From positions 124,001 through 188,000 of the forward strand of contig NZ_JAMOIM010000007.1 in the NCBI RefSeq assembly GCF_026130545.1: DNA of 64,000 nucleotides. Reading direction: 5' to 3'. Source of the stretch: Lichenifustis flavocetrariae (GTDB lineage Bacteria; Pseudomonadota; Alphaproteobacteria; Rhizobiales; Beijerinckiaceae). Within the stretch, counting starts at the first letter, position 1, and each line of letters opens with the position of its first letter. The notes beneath the pieces were generated by a model. It made no database searches. It was not told the DNA's origin and saw nothing but the letters and a program-made list of their open reading frames with translations. The position numbers and the translations under genes were made by a program. Shown one piece after another: positions 34,183-42,698 of this stretch.

Positions 34183-35692
34183 CTTTATGCAGTTCGGGAT
34201 GAGACGCGAGGCGGCGCAGCGTGGGCGCCAGGAGGGTGGTCGTGTCGTGATACTCTTTCATGAGCTCACGATACCGGGAATGGTGGCGAAGGTCAGGGTC
34301 CACGGTCCGGCCGATGCGGGCGACCCCATCGGAGGCGGCCGTCAGATTGGGGAAAAGACCGGCGCCGGTCGCGGCCGCGGCGGCCGTGCCGACGATGGTG
34401 AGATTGCTGTCTTCGGGCAGGGCCACCGGCATGCCAATGGCATCGACGGTCGCCTTGAACCAGAGCGGGTTCTTGGTGAAGCCGCCCGAGCTGACGATGC
34501 GTTTGCAAGGAATGCCCAGCGCCTTGATGCGCTCGACGATATGGGCTGAGGCGACCGCCACCGATTCGGTCGCCGAGCGATACAGCGATGCCCGGTCGTG
34601 GCCGACCGTCAGCCCCAGGATACCGCCGCGCAGGTGCGGATCGCGATAGGGTGTCCGGTTCCCCATGAAATGGTCGAGCAGCAGTAGCCCCGTGCTGCCG
34701 ACGGGCCGCTTGGCAGCCTCGTCCCACAGCGCCGGGAGTTGCTCGGAGGTGAGGCCGAACATGTCCCGGCTCAACCAGGAAAGGATGGAGCCGGCCGACA
34801 CCTGCCCGCCTTCGACCAGCCAGAGATCGTCGACCAGCGCATGCGGATAGGGTCCCCAGAAGCCCGGGACGGGTTTTTCGGTTTCCATATGGAGCAGGAA
34901 CACAACCGAGGTGCCGCAGATCATCAGCAGTTCCCCCGGCCGCACGGTGCCGGCCCCCAGAATGCCGATGTGGGCGTCGATGCCGCCCTGGGCCAGCACG
35001 GGACAATGGTCGAGGCCCAGATGGGCCGCCGCGGCGCGGGACAAGCGTTCGACAGGCTCACCGACCGGGATCACCGTCTGGGGCAGCTTGTCCTCGAGCC
35101 CGGGGACACCGAACTCCCGGTAAAGCTCGCCCGGCAGACGCCGGGCGATGGAATCGTAGTTCCACTTGCAGGTCGCGTTCATGCGCGACGCAACCCAGCG
35201 GCCGGTCAGCCAGAAGTTGATGACGTCGAGGCACTCGCACACCACCTCGGCCTCGGAGAAGTCGGGGTCATGCGCGGCCATCCACATGGCCTTCGGCACC
35301 AGCCACTCGGCGGCATCGCTGCCGCCGCTATAGGCCATCACCGGATGGCGACTGAGCGCAGTGCGCTCGGCCTCGGCGGCGGCCCGGCAATCCATCCAGA
35401 GGAGAGCCGGGCGGAGCGGTTGGCCGTCGCGGCGGCAGGCCACGACGGTCGATGCCGTGGTCGCGACCGCGATGCCCTCGACCTTCACGGCTCCGAAACT
35501 CCGCATGACGGCACGCGCGGCCCTGCCCAGCGCCTCCCACCAGTCGAGCGGCGACTGTTCGGCCCAACCGAGCTTCGGGTAGGCGGTCGCGTAGGGCGCC
35601 TCGCGCTCGCACACGATGGCGCGCGTCTCAAGGTCGAACAAGCCGACCCGGACGCTCCCCGTCCCGAAATCCAGTCCCATCACGAAGGGCAT
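34172..35692 (-). CDS. FGGY-family carbohydrate kinase (ribulokinase-like)
   Basis: 506 residues, actin-like ATPase fold. N-terminal phosphate-1 loop MGLDFGTGSVRVGLFD, the WAEQSPLDWWEAL block common to pentulose kinases, LLWMDCRAAAEA, the sugar-binding GGIDAHIGILGAG, and the C-terminal VSSGGFTKNPLWFKATVDA. Phosphorylates a keto-sugar or polyol imported by the adjacent ribose-type transporter; the precise sugar is unknown. A mosaic palindromic repeat lies just upstream of its start. Confidence 0.9.
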   Translation of the reverse strand: MPFVMGLDFGTGSVRVGLFDLETRAIVCEREAPYATAYPKLGWAEQSPLDWWEALGRAARAVMRSFGAVKVEGIAVATTASTVVACRRDGQPLRPALLWMDCRAAAEAERTALSRHPVMAYSGGSDAAEWLVPKAMWMAAHDPDFSEAEVVCECLDVINFWLTGRWVASRMNATCKWNYDSIARRLPGELYREFGVPGLEDKLPQTVIPVGEPVERLSRAAAAHLGLDHCPVLAQGGIDAHIGILGAGTVRPGELLMICGTSVVFLLHMETEKPVPGFWGPYPHALVDDLWLVEGGQVSAGSILSWLSRDMFGLTSEQLPALWDEAAKRPVGSTGLLLLDHFMGNRTPYRDPHLRGGILGLTVGHDRASLYRSATESVAVASAHIVERIKALGIPCKRIVSSGGFTKNPLWFKATVDAIGMPVALPEDSNLTIVGTAAAAATGAGLFPNLTAASDGVARIGRTVDPDLRHHSRYRELMKEYHDTTTLLAPTLRRLASHPELHKDVG

Positions 35693-35712
35693 GAGCGCTC
35701 ACACAATCTTGT

Positions 35713-35838
35713 TCCCTTCTCCCGCGAGAGCGGGAGAAGGTGGCCTTGCGAAGCAAGGTCGGATGAGGGAATCGCGATGCCGGGGATCCCCTCATCCGAC
35801 CTGCCGGGCCCCTTCTCCCGTTTACACGGGAGAAGGGG
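35713..35838. repeat. RIME-like mosaic palindromic element, copy 1
   Basis: Two outer hairpins of CCCTTCTCCCG/CGGGAGAAGG type flank inner arms GGATGAGGG and CCCTCATCCGAC, giving a four-hairpin mosaic. Related copies are at 39622-39754 and 61936-62070. It fills the gap between the Zn-dehydrogenase and FGGY kinase genes, as is usual for rhizobial intergenic mosaic elements. Confidence 0.85.
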
Positions 35839-35843
35839 AATCC

Positions 35844-36860
35844 TCACGGCCGGAACATCACTTTCGAGAAGAACTCGTTGCGGGTCTTGAACATCTTGAA
35901 GGTCTCGGGCAGCGCCTCCAGCCCGAGTTCATGTGTGATCATGAACTCCCATTTCAGCTCGCCTGTGCCAAGGCGCTTCAGCGTCTCGGTCCATTGCCGT
36001 CCCGGAAACGGCGCGGCAAAGGAATTCCAGGCCCCGTGCAGGGTAATTTCCTGCCGCAGCAGATGCGCGAAAGTCTTGTTCTCCAACGCCACGTCGCCGA
36101 TCGGGATGCCGATGAACACGACATGGCCACCCGGCGCAGCGAGCCGAACCGCCGCGTTGATCGAGGAGGGGTGGCCGGCCGCCTCCACGATGATGTCGCA
36201 GCCGAGGTCGGCGGGAAGCGTGGCCGTCGACAGGAAGGTCTGCGTGGCGCCCGCCTCGCGCGCCATGTCGAGCTTCTGTTCGGAAATATCGATCGCCACG
36301 ATCTCGGCGGCGCCCATCAGGCGCATCCATTGGATGGCGAAGAGCCCGATGGGGCCACAGCCGATGACGCCGCCTCGCGACCCGACCGTGATCGGAGCTT
36401 TCCAGACGGCATGTAGCGCGATCGAGGCCGGGTCGGTCATGGCGACGGCGCGCGGATCGATCCCTTCCGGGGTCTTCAAGAGATTGCCGATCGGGGCGGC
36501 GACGAATTCGGCGTAGGCGCCATCACGGCGGCTGCCAAAATAATCATAGTCCTTGCAGCGCGAGAAATTGCCAGTGAGGCACTGGTCGCACACGCGACAG
36601 GGGATCAGCGGGGCGACACCGACGAGTTCGCCCGTCGCGAACCCCTCGACGCCTTCGCCGAGCGCCGCGATCTCGCCCGAAAACTCATGGCCGCAGATGA
36701 TCGGCATCCGGTGTGCGCCCTTGGTGAGCATGCGCGGGATGTCCGACCCACAAACGCCGACCGCCGCCACTTTGAGCAGCACTTCTCCGGGGCCGGCCTG
36801 CGGCTTCGGCCGATCCTCCAGGCGGATATCGCCGGGGGAATGCATGACGGCGGCGCGCAT
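35844..36860 (-). CDS. Zinc-dependent sugar/polyol dehydrogenase (galactitol-phosphate-dehydrogenase-like)
   Basis: 338 residues, medium-chain dehydrogenase. Catalytic zinc: GVCGSDIPR and GHEFSGEIAALGEG; structural zinc cysteines: CRVCDQC and a following FSRC; nucleotide-binding VIGCGPIGLFAIQ near 165. GGAGAG precedes ATG 36860. Oxidises a polyol or reduces a keto-sugar in the same operon as the ribose-type transporter and an FGGY kinase. Confidence 0.9.
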   Translation of the reverse strand: MRAAVMHSPGDIRLEDRPKPQAGPGEVLLKVAAVGVCGSDIPRMLTKGAHRMPIICGHEFSGEIAALGEGVEGFATGELVGVAPLIPCRVCDQCLTGNFSRCKDYDYFGSRRDGAYAEFVAAPIGNLLKTPEGIDPRAVAMTDPASIALHAVWKAPITVGSRGGVIGCGPIGLFAIQWMRLMGAAEIVAIDISEQKLDMAREAGATQTFLSTATLPADLGCDIIVEAAGHPSSINAAVRLAAPGGHVVFIGIPIGDVALENKTFAHLLRQEITLHGAWNSFAAPFPGRQWTETLKRLGTGELKWEFMITHELGLEALPETFKMFKTRNEFFSKVMFRP

Positions 36861-36984
36861 AAAACTCTCCAGTTCAGTGGATCCGATATCGTCTTCAAGC
36901 CGTCCAATCGGCGGCTCCCGCCGCTTCCCTTCCGGGCACGGCGAATGCATGTGCAGCGGACCGCTTCGCGATCGGTCACCAGCC

Positions 36985-37070
36985 CGTCATCGCGACCGGA
37001 GCGAGGCGATCCATATCTCCGGCGCTGCATGGATTGCCACGGCGGCTTCGCCGCCTCGCGCTGACATGGC
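36985..37070. repeat. Dispersed GTCATyGCGA-type palindromic repeat
   Basis: The stretch starts CCGTCATCGCGACCGGAGCG and ends CTCGCGCTGACATGGC, with an inner hairpin GGCGGCTTCGCCGCC. It matches the layout of the common Bradyrhizobium-type intergenic repeat (GTCATTGCGAGCGAAGCGAAGCAATCC ends, split here). It lies in the 223-base gap between permease and Zn-dehydrogenase genes. Confidence 0.6.
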
Positions 37071-37083
37071 GGCCGTGCGGGCA

Positions 37084-38082
37084 CTACCGCCCGAAGCGGA
37101 ATCCTTGCGTGCCCTGCTGCACCAGCACCGCCACCATGATGATGACACCCATGAAGACCTGCTGGCTGTAGCCCGGCACGTTGGCAAGGTTCATGATATT
37201 GGCGATGACCCCGAGGATGAGCGCGCCAAGCAGCGTGTTGAAGACACCGCCGCGCCCGCCCATCAGACTTGCGCCGCCGATCACCACGGCCGCGATCACC
37301 TGCAGTTCCGCGCCCGTGCTCACAGTGGGGGCGCCGACACCCGTGCGACCGGTGGCGATGACGCCGGACAATGCCGCGAGCGCTCCGGAAATGACATAGA
37401 CGGCCAGCACGTAGCGCGGCACGGCGACGCCCGACAGGCGCACCGCCTCCTCGTTCGAGCCGATCGCCTTCACGAGACGGCCGAATTTGGTGAAATTCAG
37501 CACGATGCCGGCCACCGCGAAGACGACGAGCATCAGGATCACGGGATCGGGCACGCCGAAATGGTAGCCGTTGGCGAAGGTCATCAGCACCTGGCCGTTG
37601 TCGCCGGCCATGATGGGTTGTCCCTTGGAGATGATGAACGCGAAGCCGCGCGCCATGGTCATCACCGCCAGCGTCATCACGAAGGCCGGAAGCCGGAGAT
37701 AGGCGACCGTGACGCCGGCCACGAGCCCGCAGGCCGCGCCTGCGAGCAGCACGAGCCCGATCGAGGCCTCCGGCGCATATTGCTGGATGTAATAGGCCAC
37801 CAGCACGCTGCCGAGCGCCGAGACCGAACCGACGGAAAGGTCGATGCCGCGCGTCAGGATCACGAACAGCATGCCGACCGACATGATGCCGACGCCCGAG
37901 GTCTGCCGCAGCACATTGGTGATGTTGCGCTCGGTGAAGAAATCCGCCGACTGGTAACTGGCGAGTACCAGGATGATCACGAAGATCACGAAGGTGCCAT
38001 AGCGGTGGAACGCCGCCGCGAAATCGATCCGTTTGCGCGGAACGTCCAGGCCGCGCGATGTGGTGAGAGTGTCGGCCATCAA
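37084..38082 (-). CDS. Ribose-type ABC transporter permease
   Basis: 332 residues, RbsC family. Eight or more hydrophobic segments; family blocks are MLFVILTRGIDLSVGSVSALG near 80, VTVAYLRLPAFVMTLAVMTM and GASLMGGRGGVFNTLLGALI. Start overlaps the stop of the ATPase gene by 4 bases. Forms the membrane channel for the sugar bound by the periplasmic protein encoded two genes upstream. Confidence 0.94.
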   Translation of the reverse strand: MMADTLTTSRGLDVPRKRIDFAAAFHRYGTFVIFVIILVLASYQSADFFTERNITNVLRQTSGVGIMSVGMLFVILTRGIDLSVGSVSALGSVLVAYYIQQYAPEASIGLVLLAGAACGLVAGVTVAYLRLPAFVMTLAVMTMARGFAFIISKGQPIMAGDNGQVLMTFANGYHFGVPDPVILMLVVFAVAGIVLNFTKFGRLVKAIGSNEEAVRLSGVAVPRYVLAVYVISGALAALSGVIATGRTGVGAPTVSTGAELQVIAAVVIGGASLMGGRGGVFNTLLGALILGVIANIMNLANVPGYSQQVFMGVIIMVAVLVQQGTQGFRFGR

Positions 38083-39596
38083 TGCACCGTCGCCTCTTGC
38101 GCCTTGTCGCTCGGGGCGGGTTTGCCGCCGATGGCGAGCGAAAGCAGGTTTTCTTCGGAATAGAGGTCGGGCGTGAGTTCACCCCGCAGGCGCCCCTCGC
38201 CCATGACCAGCACGCGGTCGCAGAGGGCGAAGAGTTCCTGGTGTTCGGACGAGATCACGATGACGGCCCGCCCCTCCGCCGCAAGCCGGTGGATGATCGT
38301 ATAGATCTCGGCCTTGGCGCCAACGTCAACGCCGCGGGTTGGCTCGTCGAGGATCATCACCGGGCCGTCGACATGCAGCCATTTCGCCAGCACGACCTTC
38401 TGCTGATTGCCGCCCGAGAGGCTGGAGGCGGGCGCCTCCGGCCCGGCCATCTTGAGGCGCAGGCTCTCGGCAAGTTTCATCACGGTCGCGCGTTCCTTGG
38501 CCCAGCGAATAAAGCCGCCGCTGGTCACCGGCGCCATCCTGGCCATCGTCGTATTGACCCGGATCGACATGTCCAGCACCACGCCCTGGCGCTTGCGGTC
38601 TTCCGGCACGAGCCCGATCCCTGCCTTCACGGCTTGCCCGGGGTGCCGCAGGGCGGCTTCCTTGCCGTTGAGCAGGATGCGGCCCGCATCGCGCTTGTCG
38701 GCACCGAAGATGAGACGGGCGACCTCCGTGCGGCCGGAACCCACGAGGCCGCCGAGCCCCAAAATTTCGCCGGCACGAAGCGTGAAGCTGACGTCCTTCA
38801 CACGCAGCCCGGCGCTGAGATGCTCGACGCGGAGCACCTCCGCGCCAAGGTCGTGGGCGATGCGAGTGCCATAGAGGGCCGAGAGCGGACGGCCGACCAT
38901 CATGCGAATGAGATCGTTGACGCCCGTGTCCTTCGGCGTGACCGTGCCGACAAAGCCGCCGTCCTTCATCACGGTCATGCGGTCGGAGATCCGCAGCACC
39001 TCGTCGAGACGGTGAGAAATATAGACAACGCCGACCCCGGAGGCGCTCAGCTCGCGGATGATACGCAGCAGTTGCTCGGCATCGCGGGCGGCCAGCACCG
39101 CGGTCGGTTCGTCGAAGATGATGACCTTGGCGTCCCGCGACAGCGCCTTGGCGATCTCGACCACCTGCTGGTGCGCCACCGTGAGGTCGCCGACACGGGC
39201 CGCTGGGTCGATCGCGAAACCGAGCCTCTCGATCAGCACCCGCGCCTTCCGGCGCAGCGCGAACCAGGAAATCATCGGCGGCAGGGAGCCAAGGAAAATG
39301 TTTTCCGCGACACTGAGGTCGGGTGCGAGCGCCATCTCCTGATGGATCATCTCGATGCCGACATCGATGGCATCGCGGGGCGAGCCGAATCGGACCGGCT
39401 TGTCGGCGAACATGATCGTACCGCCGTCCGGGGCCAGCTTGCCGGACAGCACGCCCATCATGGTCGACTTGCCGGCGCCGTTCTCACCCAGCAACGCATG
39501 CACCTCGCCGGCCCGTAGGCTGAAGTCGACGCCCTTCAGAGCCGCAAGGCCGCCGAAGCGCTTCTGAATGCCGGTCATCGCGACGAGGTCGGGCAT
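38079..39596 (-). CDS. Ribose-type ABC transporter ATPase with two ATP-binding halves
   Basis: 505 residues, RbsA/MglA family. N-terminal half: Walker A LLGENGAGKSTMMG near 40 and Walker B VIIFDEPTAVLAARD. C-terminal half: degenerate Walker A GLVGSGRTEVARL, signature LSGGNQQKVVLAKWL and Walker B MILDEPTRGVDVGAK. I start at ATG 39596 (MPDLVAMTGIQ); the frame stays open upstream only because it reads into the palindromic repeat at 39622. Confidence 0.94.
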   Translation of the reverse strand: MPDLVAMTGIQKRFGGLAALKGVDFSLRAGEVHALLGENGAGKSTMMGVLSGKLAPDGGTIMFADKPVRFGSPRDAIDVGIEMIHQEMALAPDLSVAENIFLGSLPPMISWFALRRKARVLIERLGFAIDPAARVGDLTVAHQQVVEIAKALSRDAKVIIFDEPTAVLAARDAEQLLRIIRELSASGVGVVYISHRLDEVLRISDRMTVMKDGGFVGTVTPKDTGVNDLIRMMVGRPLSALYGTRIAHDLGAEVLRVEHLSAGLRVKDVSFTLRAGEILGLGGLVGSGRTEVARLIFGADKRDAGRILLNGKEAALRHPGQAVKAGIGLVPEDRKRQGVVLDMSIRVNTTMARMAPVTSGGFIRWAKERATVMKLAESLRLKMAGPEAPASSLSGGNQQKVVLAKWLHVDGPVMILDEPTRGVDVGAKAEIYTIIHRLAAEGRAVIVISSEHQELFALCDRVLVMGEGRLRGELTPDLYSEENLLSLAIGGKPAPSDKAQEATVH

Positions 39597-39621
39597 GGGG
39601 ATTGCCAAAACGCTGGGGAAA

Positions 39622-39754
39622 CCCTTCTCCCGTGCGAACGGGAGAAGGTGGCGCGGCGAAGCCGTGACGGATGAGGGGAATTCCGGCCCTGCGTTCCCCC
39701 TCATCCGACCTCGCGTTCCGCGAGGCCACCTTCTCCCGCTCACGCGGGAGAAGG
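39622..39754. repeat. RIME-like mosaic palindromic element, copy 2
   Basis: Same architecture as the copy at 35713: outer hairpins CCCTTCTCCCG/CGGGAGAAGG on both sides and inner arms GGATGAGGGGAA and CCCCTCATCCGACC. It sits between the sugar-binding-protein gene and the ATPase gene of one operon and could stabilise the binding-protein message. Confidence 0.85.
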
Positions 39755-39765
39755 AAAGATGTGGT

Positions 39766-40746
39766 TCAGAACACCGCGTCGGGACGGTAGAACTTGTCGA
39801 CGTTGGTCTGATCGATCACGGCCGGCGTCGTGTAATATGCTTTGGGGAAATTGGCCCCGAGCGTGCCTTTCAGAGCCTTGACGCCGATGTCGACGGCAGT
39901 ATTGGCGACCAACGCCGGGTCGTTCAAGCCGGTCGCGCCATAGCCGCCGTCCTTGATCATCTTGAGGGCTTCCTTCTGGCCATCCGCGGCAGCCACGAGG
40001 AGAACCTGGTCGAGACGACCGGCCGCCTGAAGCGCGAGCCTGGCACCGAGCACCATCGAGTCGTTCTCGCCGAGCACGACATTGATGTCCTTGTGGGCTG
40101 TCAGAAGGTCTTCCATGGCCTTTTGACCACCCTCCTGCGCCCAGGCACCCCAGCCCTGGCCGACGACATCGAAGCTCACGGTGTTGGACTGGCGCAGCTG
40201 CTGCTCGGCGATGCCCCGCAAGACGCCTTCGCGGCGATCAAGCCCGGCGAGGTTGCCCTGCTGGCCCGATAGAAGTGCGATCTTCATCGGCTTGCCGGCC
40301 ATCTTCTTGGCGAGCCACTCGCCCACGAGTTCGCCGTTCTGCTGGTTGGAGCTCTGCACCTCGGTGATGAAATTGGCGCTCGGGTCGAGCGTCGAATCCA
40401 TCGCGATCACTTTCACGCCAGCCGCGGTGGCCGCATTGGCGGCCGGGATCAGCCCTTTGGGATCGCGCGGGTTGAGGATCAGGACGTTGATGCCCTTCGA
40501 CACCATGTCCTCGACGTCCGAGATCTGCTTCAGCATATCGTTTTGGGCGTCGCTCGACGTTACCGTGCAGCCGAGCTCCTTGGCCTTCTTCTCGGCCGCA
40601 TCCTGCTGCGCCGCGAAGTAAGGCGCCGACAGCGTGTACATGGAAATGCCGACCTTGCAGTCAGCCGCCTGCGCTGGCGCGAGGGCGCCCGAAACCGCAC
40701 AGGCAATGGTCGCGCTCGCGACGGATGTCAGAAGTGTCTTGATCAT
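39766..40746 (-). CDS. Ribose-type ABC transporter periplasmic sugar-binding protein
   Basis: 326 residues from ATG 40746, which has GGGAGG upstream. Signal peptide about 1-27 (MIKTLLTSVASATIACAV ... PAQA). Peripla_BP_4 pattern: VGISMYTLSAPYFAAQQDAA, VLILNPRDPKGLIPAANAA, VIAMDSTLDPSANFITE and GENDSMVLGARLAL. First gene of the minus-strand transporter operon; ligand probably a pentose, polyol or cyclitol. Confidence 0.93.
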   Translation of the reverse strand: MIKTLLTSVASATIACAVSGALAPAQAADCKVGISMYTLSAPYFAAQQDAAEKKAKELGCTVTSSDAQNDMLKQISDVEDMVSKGINVLILNPRDPKGLIPAANAATAAGVKVIAMDSTLDPSANFITEVQSSNQQNGELVGEWLAKKMAGKPMKIALLSGQQGNLAGLDRREGVLRGIAEQQLRQSNTVSFDVVGQGWGAWAQEGGQKAMEDLLTAHKDINVVLGENDSMVLGARLALQAAGRLDQVLLVAAADGQKEALKMIKDGGYGATGLNDPALVANTAVDIGVKALKGTLGANFPKAYYTTPAVIDQTNVDKFYRPDAVF

Positions 40747-40798
40747 TGAGGTCCTCCCACAGGTCCAAATCTTTGGCGGCTTGACTGCGAACCGCTCT

Positions 40799-40815
40799 TC
40801 AATTTTGTGAATTGA
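40799..40815. promoter_or_regulatory. Candidate operator upstream of the sugar transporter operon
   Basis: TCAATTTTGTGAATTGA is a perfect 6-bp inverted repeat (TCAATT/AATTGA, 5-base spacer) 53 bases before the binding-protein ATG. Position fits repression or activation by the SorC regulator at the end of the same operon. No second copy was found, so the link is tentative. Confidence 0.35.
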
Positions 40816-40999
40816 GATCACTTTTGTTCCGATCAGCTAGCCATGATGGCCAGCCGCTGTCAATTGGTGATCTTCAAATACGTCCAGACACCCGATGGCA
40901 TCTTCCGTAATCTGAATACGAATGTGAGAGGCTGTCAACGCTTCATGGCGGTCTTTCGCTGACCGAAGAGCATATCTTGCCAGATTTTCCGCCCGGTTT

Positions 41000-41014
41000 T
41001 GTAGTTATACTACA
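41000..41014. promoter_or_regulatory. HexR/RpiR-like operator, site 1
   Basis: TGTAGTTATACTACA is a perfect inverted repeat and matches every position of the published HexR (RpiR-family) consensus TGTARTWWWAYTACA. It lies between the xylulokinase-like gene and the transporter operon. An RpiR-family regulator is encoded 3.4 kb away (44420). Confidence 0.65.
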
Positions 41015-41056
41015 TATCGGTCATGGAGATGCCGGCAGTCCCACCGCGCCGCCGGC

Positions 41057-42580
41057 TCATAGGATCAAGTCGTCCAGGTCGTCATAGAAGACCTGGCTAT
41101 GCGCATAGAGCTTGTCGAAGACGGGCTGCATCCGGGCGTAGGTGGCAGCCCAGGCCGGATCGGGCTCCACCACCTCGGCGATGCGGACGAGAGCGTCGGC
41201 CGCGTCGGGCAAAGAGCGATGTTGCCCGAGCGCGGTCTGAGCCAAGGCCGCGCAGCCGATCAGGCCGCATTCCGGCTCGGCCGGCACGACGATCGGCACA
41301 CCGTAAACGCTGGCCTTGATCTTCACCCAGAGTGGCGTTTTGGCCCCGCCGCCCGAGGCGATCACGCGTTCGATCCGTCGCCCGGTCGCCTGTTCCATGA
41401 TCCGCATGTGCCGCGCCGCCGCGAAAGCGACGCCCTCCAGGAGCGCGCGCTGCAACTCGGGCATGCCATGCGCCGCGCCGAGCCCGAAGAATTGGGCGCG
41501 CGCATTGCGGTGGCGCCCCAGTCGCTCGCCTGCGAGGTAAGGCAGGAAGAACAGCGCTTCCGCTCCGGGATTCGCTTTGGCGGCCTCGGCCGTCAGGTGG
41601 TCGTAGCCGACATCGTTGCCGAAGAAGGCGCGACGCGCCCAACGCATGGCGTCGCCGCCGGTCTCCAGCAGGACGAACGGTCCCCAGCGTCCCTCGATCG
41701 TCGCGACATTGCAGATCTCGGGATCGAGCAGCGGCTTGTCGGCGATGGCCGTGATGATGCACGACGTGCCGGTCACGTCCGAGGCAAGACCGGGACGGCA
41801 GGCGCCCGATCCGAACAGCGCCATCGGGTAGTCCGCCCCACCCACCAGAACCGGCGTACCCTCCCGCAGGCCCATCTCGGCCGCCGCCTTCCGGGTCACG
41901 CTGCCGAGGACTTCGCCGCAAGGACGGATCGGCGGCAGTTTCGCGAGGTCGAGGCCCAGCGCCGCGATCATGGCGGACGACCAAGCCTGCGTGGCCGGAT
42001 CCATGAGAAAACTGCAGGAGGCGTCGCCCGGGTCCCAGGCAAGCGCACCGGTGAGGCGGAAGTTCACATAATCCTTGGGCATGAGCACGTGCTTCGTGCG
42101 GGCATAGGCCTCCGGATCGTTGTCGCGGATCCAGGCGAGCTTGAAGCCGGGCCAGGCTGGCGTGGCCGGATTGCCGGCCGCTCGAAGCGTGGCGGCCGCG
42201 TCATGCGCGGCTTCGAACGAAGCCACGAGGCCTGCCGTTCGCTTGTCGTTCCACAACGGCGCGGTCGGACGGGTCAGCGCGCCATCGTCGTCGATGAGAA
42301 CCGTCCCGTGCATCTGTCCGCAGGCACATACGGCAGCGATCCGGCGCGCCGCTTCGGGAACCGCCGTCAGAACGTCACGGATGGCCGCGATCGCTCCCTC
42401 CCACCAATCAAGCGGTCGCTGCTCCGCCCAGCCGAAGGCCGGAACGATCTGCTGCTGCTCTTTGGCTGCGAGCGCGACGATCATGCCTGTCTGGTCCACC
42501 AGCGCGGCTCGGACACTGCCGGTGCCGACATCGATCGCCAGCGTGAAATCCTGGGTCAAGACCGAACCTCCCGACGACAT
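41057..42580 (-). CDS. FGGY-family kinase, xylulokinase-like
   Basis: 507 residues from ATG 42580 (MSSGGSVLTQDF). A TTG nine codons later has GGGAGG 8 bases upstream and is a serious alternative start. Features: IDVGTGSVRAALVD, FGWAEQRPLDWWEGAI, the xylulokinase signature CGQMHGTVLID, LWNDKRTAGL, catalytic Asp in GGADYPMALFGSG and VIASGGGAKTPLW. Phosphorylates a ketopentose or cyclitol-derived sugar. Divergent from the cupin phosphoglucose isomerase gene, with two HexR-like sites between them. Confidence 0.9.
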   Translation of the reverse strand: MSSGGSVLTQDFTLAIDVGTGSVRAALVDQTGMIVALAAKEQQQIVPAFGWAEQRPLDWWEGAIAAIRDVLTAVPEAARRIAAVCACGQMHGTVLIDDDGALTRPTAPLWNDKRTAGLVASFEAAHDAAATLRAAGNPATPAWPGFKLAWIRDNDPEAYARTKHVLMPKDYVNFRLTGALAWDPGDASCSFLMDPATQAWSSAMIAALGLDLAKLPPIRPCGEVLGSVTRKAAAEMGLREGTPVLVGGADYPMALFGSGACRPGLASDVTGTSCIITAIADKPLLDPEICNVATIEGRWGPFVLLETGGDAMRWARRAFFGNDVGYDHLTAEAAKANPGAEALFFLPYLAGERLGRHRNARAQFFGLGAAHGMPELQRALLEGVAFAAARHMRIMEQATGRRIERVIASGGGAKTPLWVKIKASVYGVPIVVPAEPECGLIGCAALAQTALGQHRSLPDAADALVRIAEVVEPDPAWAATYARMQPVFDKLYAHSQVFYDDLDDLIL

Positions 42581-42595
42581 GATGACTTTTTGAGT

Positions 42596-42610
42596 TGTAG
42601 CTTTAGTACG
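42596..42610. promoter_or_regulatory. HexR/RpiR-like operator, site 2
   Basis: TGTAGCTTTAGTACG agrees with TGTARTWWWAYTACA at 12 of 15 positions. It is 16 bases upstream of the kinase ATG on the minus strand, a position suited to repression. Confidence 0.45.
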
Positions 42611-42668
42611 AGAAGAGGCGACGTCAATCACTCACATCGCTGACCAGCTTGAGCTTCTTGGCGCAGTG

Positions 42669-42683
42669 TGTAACAAAACTACC
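42669..42683. promoter_or_regulatory. HexR/RpiR-like operator, site 3
   Basis: TGTAACAAAACTACC agrees with TGTARTWWWAYTACA at 13 of 15 positions. It lies just before the ribosome site of the cupin isomerase gene. Together with site 2 it brackets the divergent promoter region. Confidence 0.5.
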
Positions 42684-42698
42684 AAAAAGGAGAGCCTC

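Noticed and set aside
39597-39743. Upstream extension of the sugar ABC ATPase frame
   Set aside because: The extra residues are translation of the palindromic repeat; the conserved protein begins at 39596.
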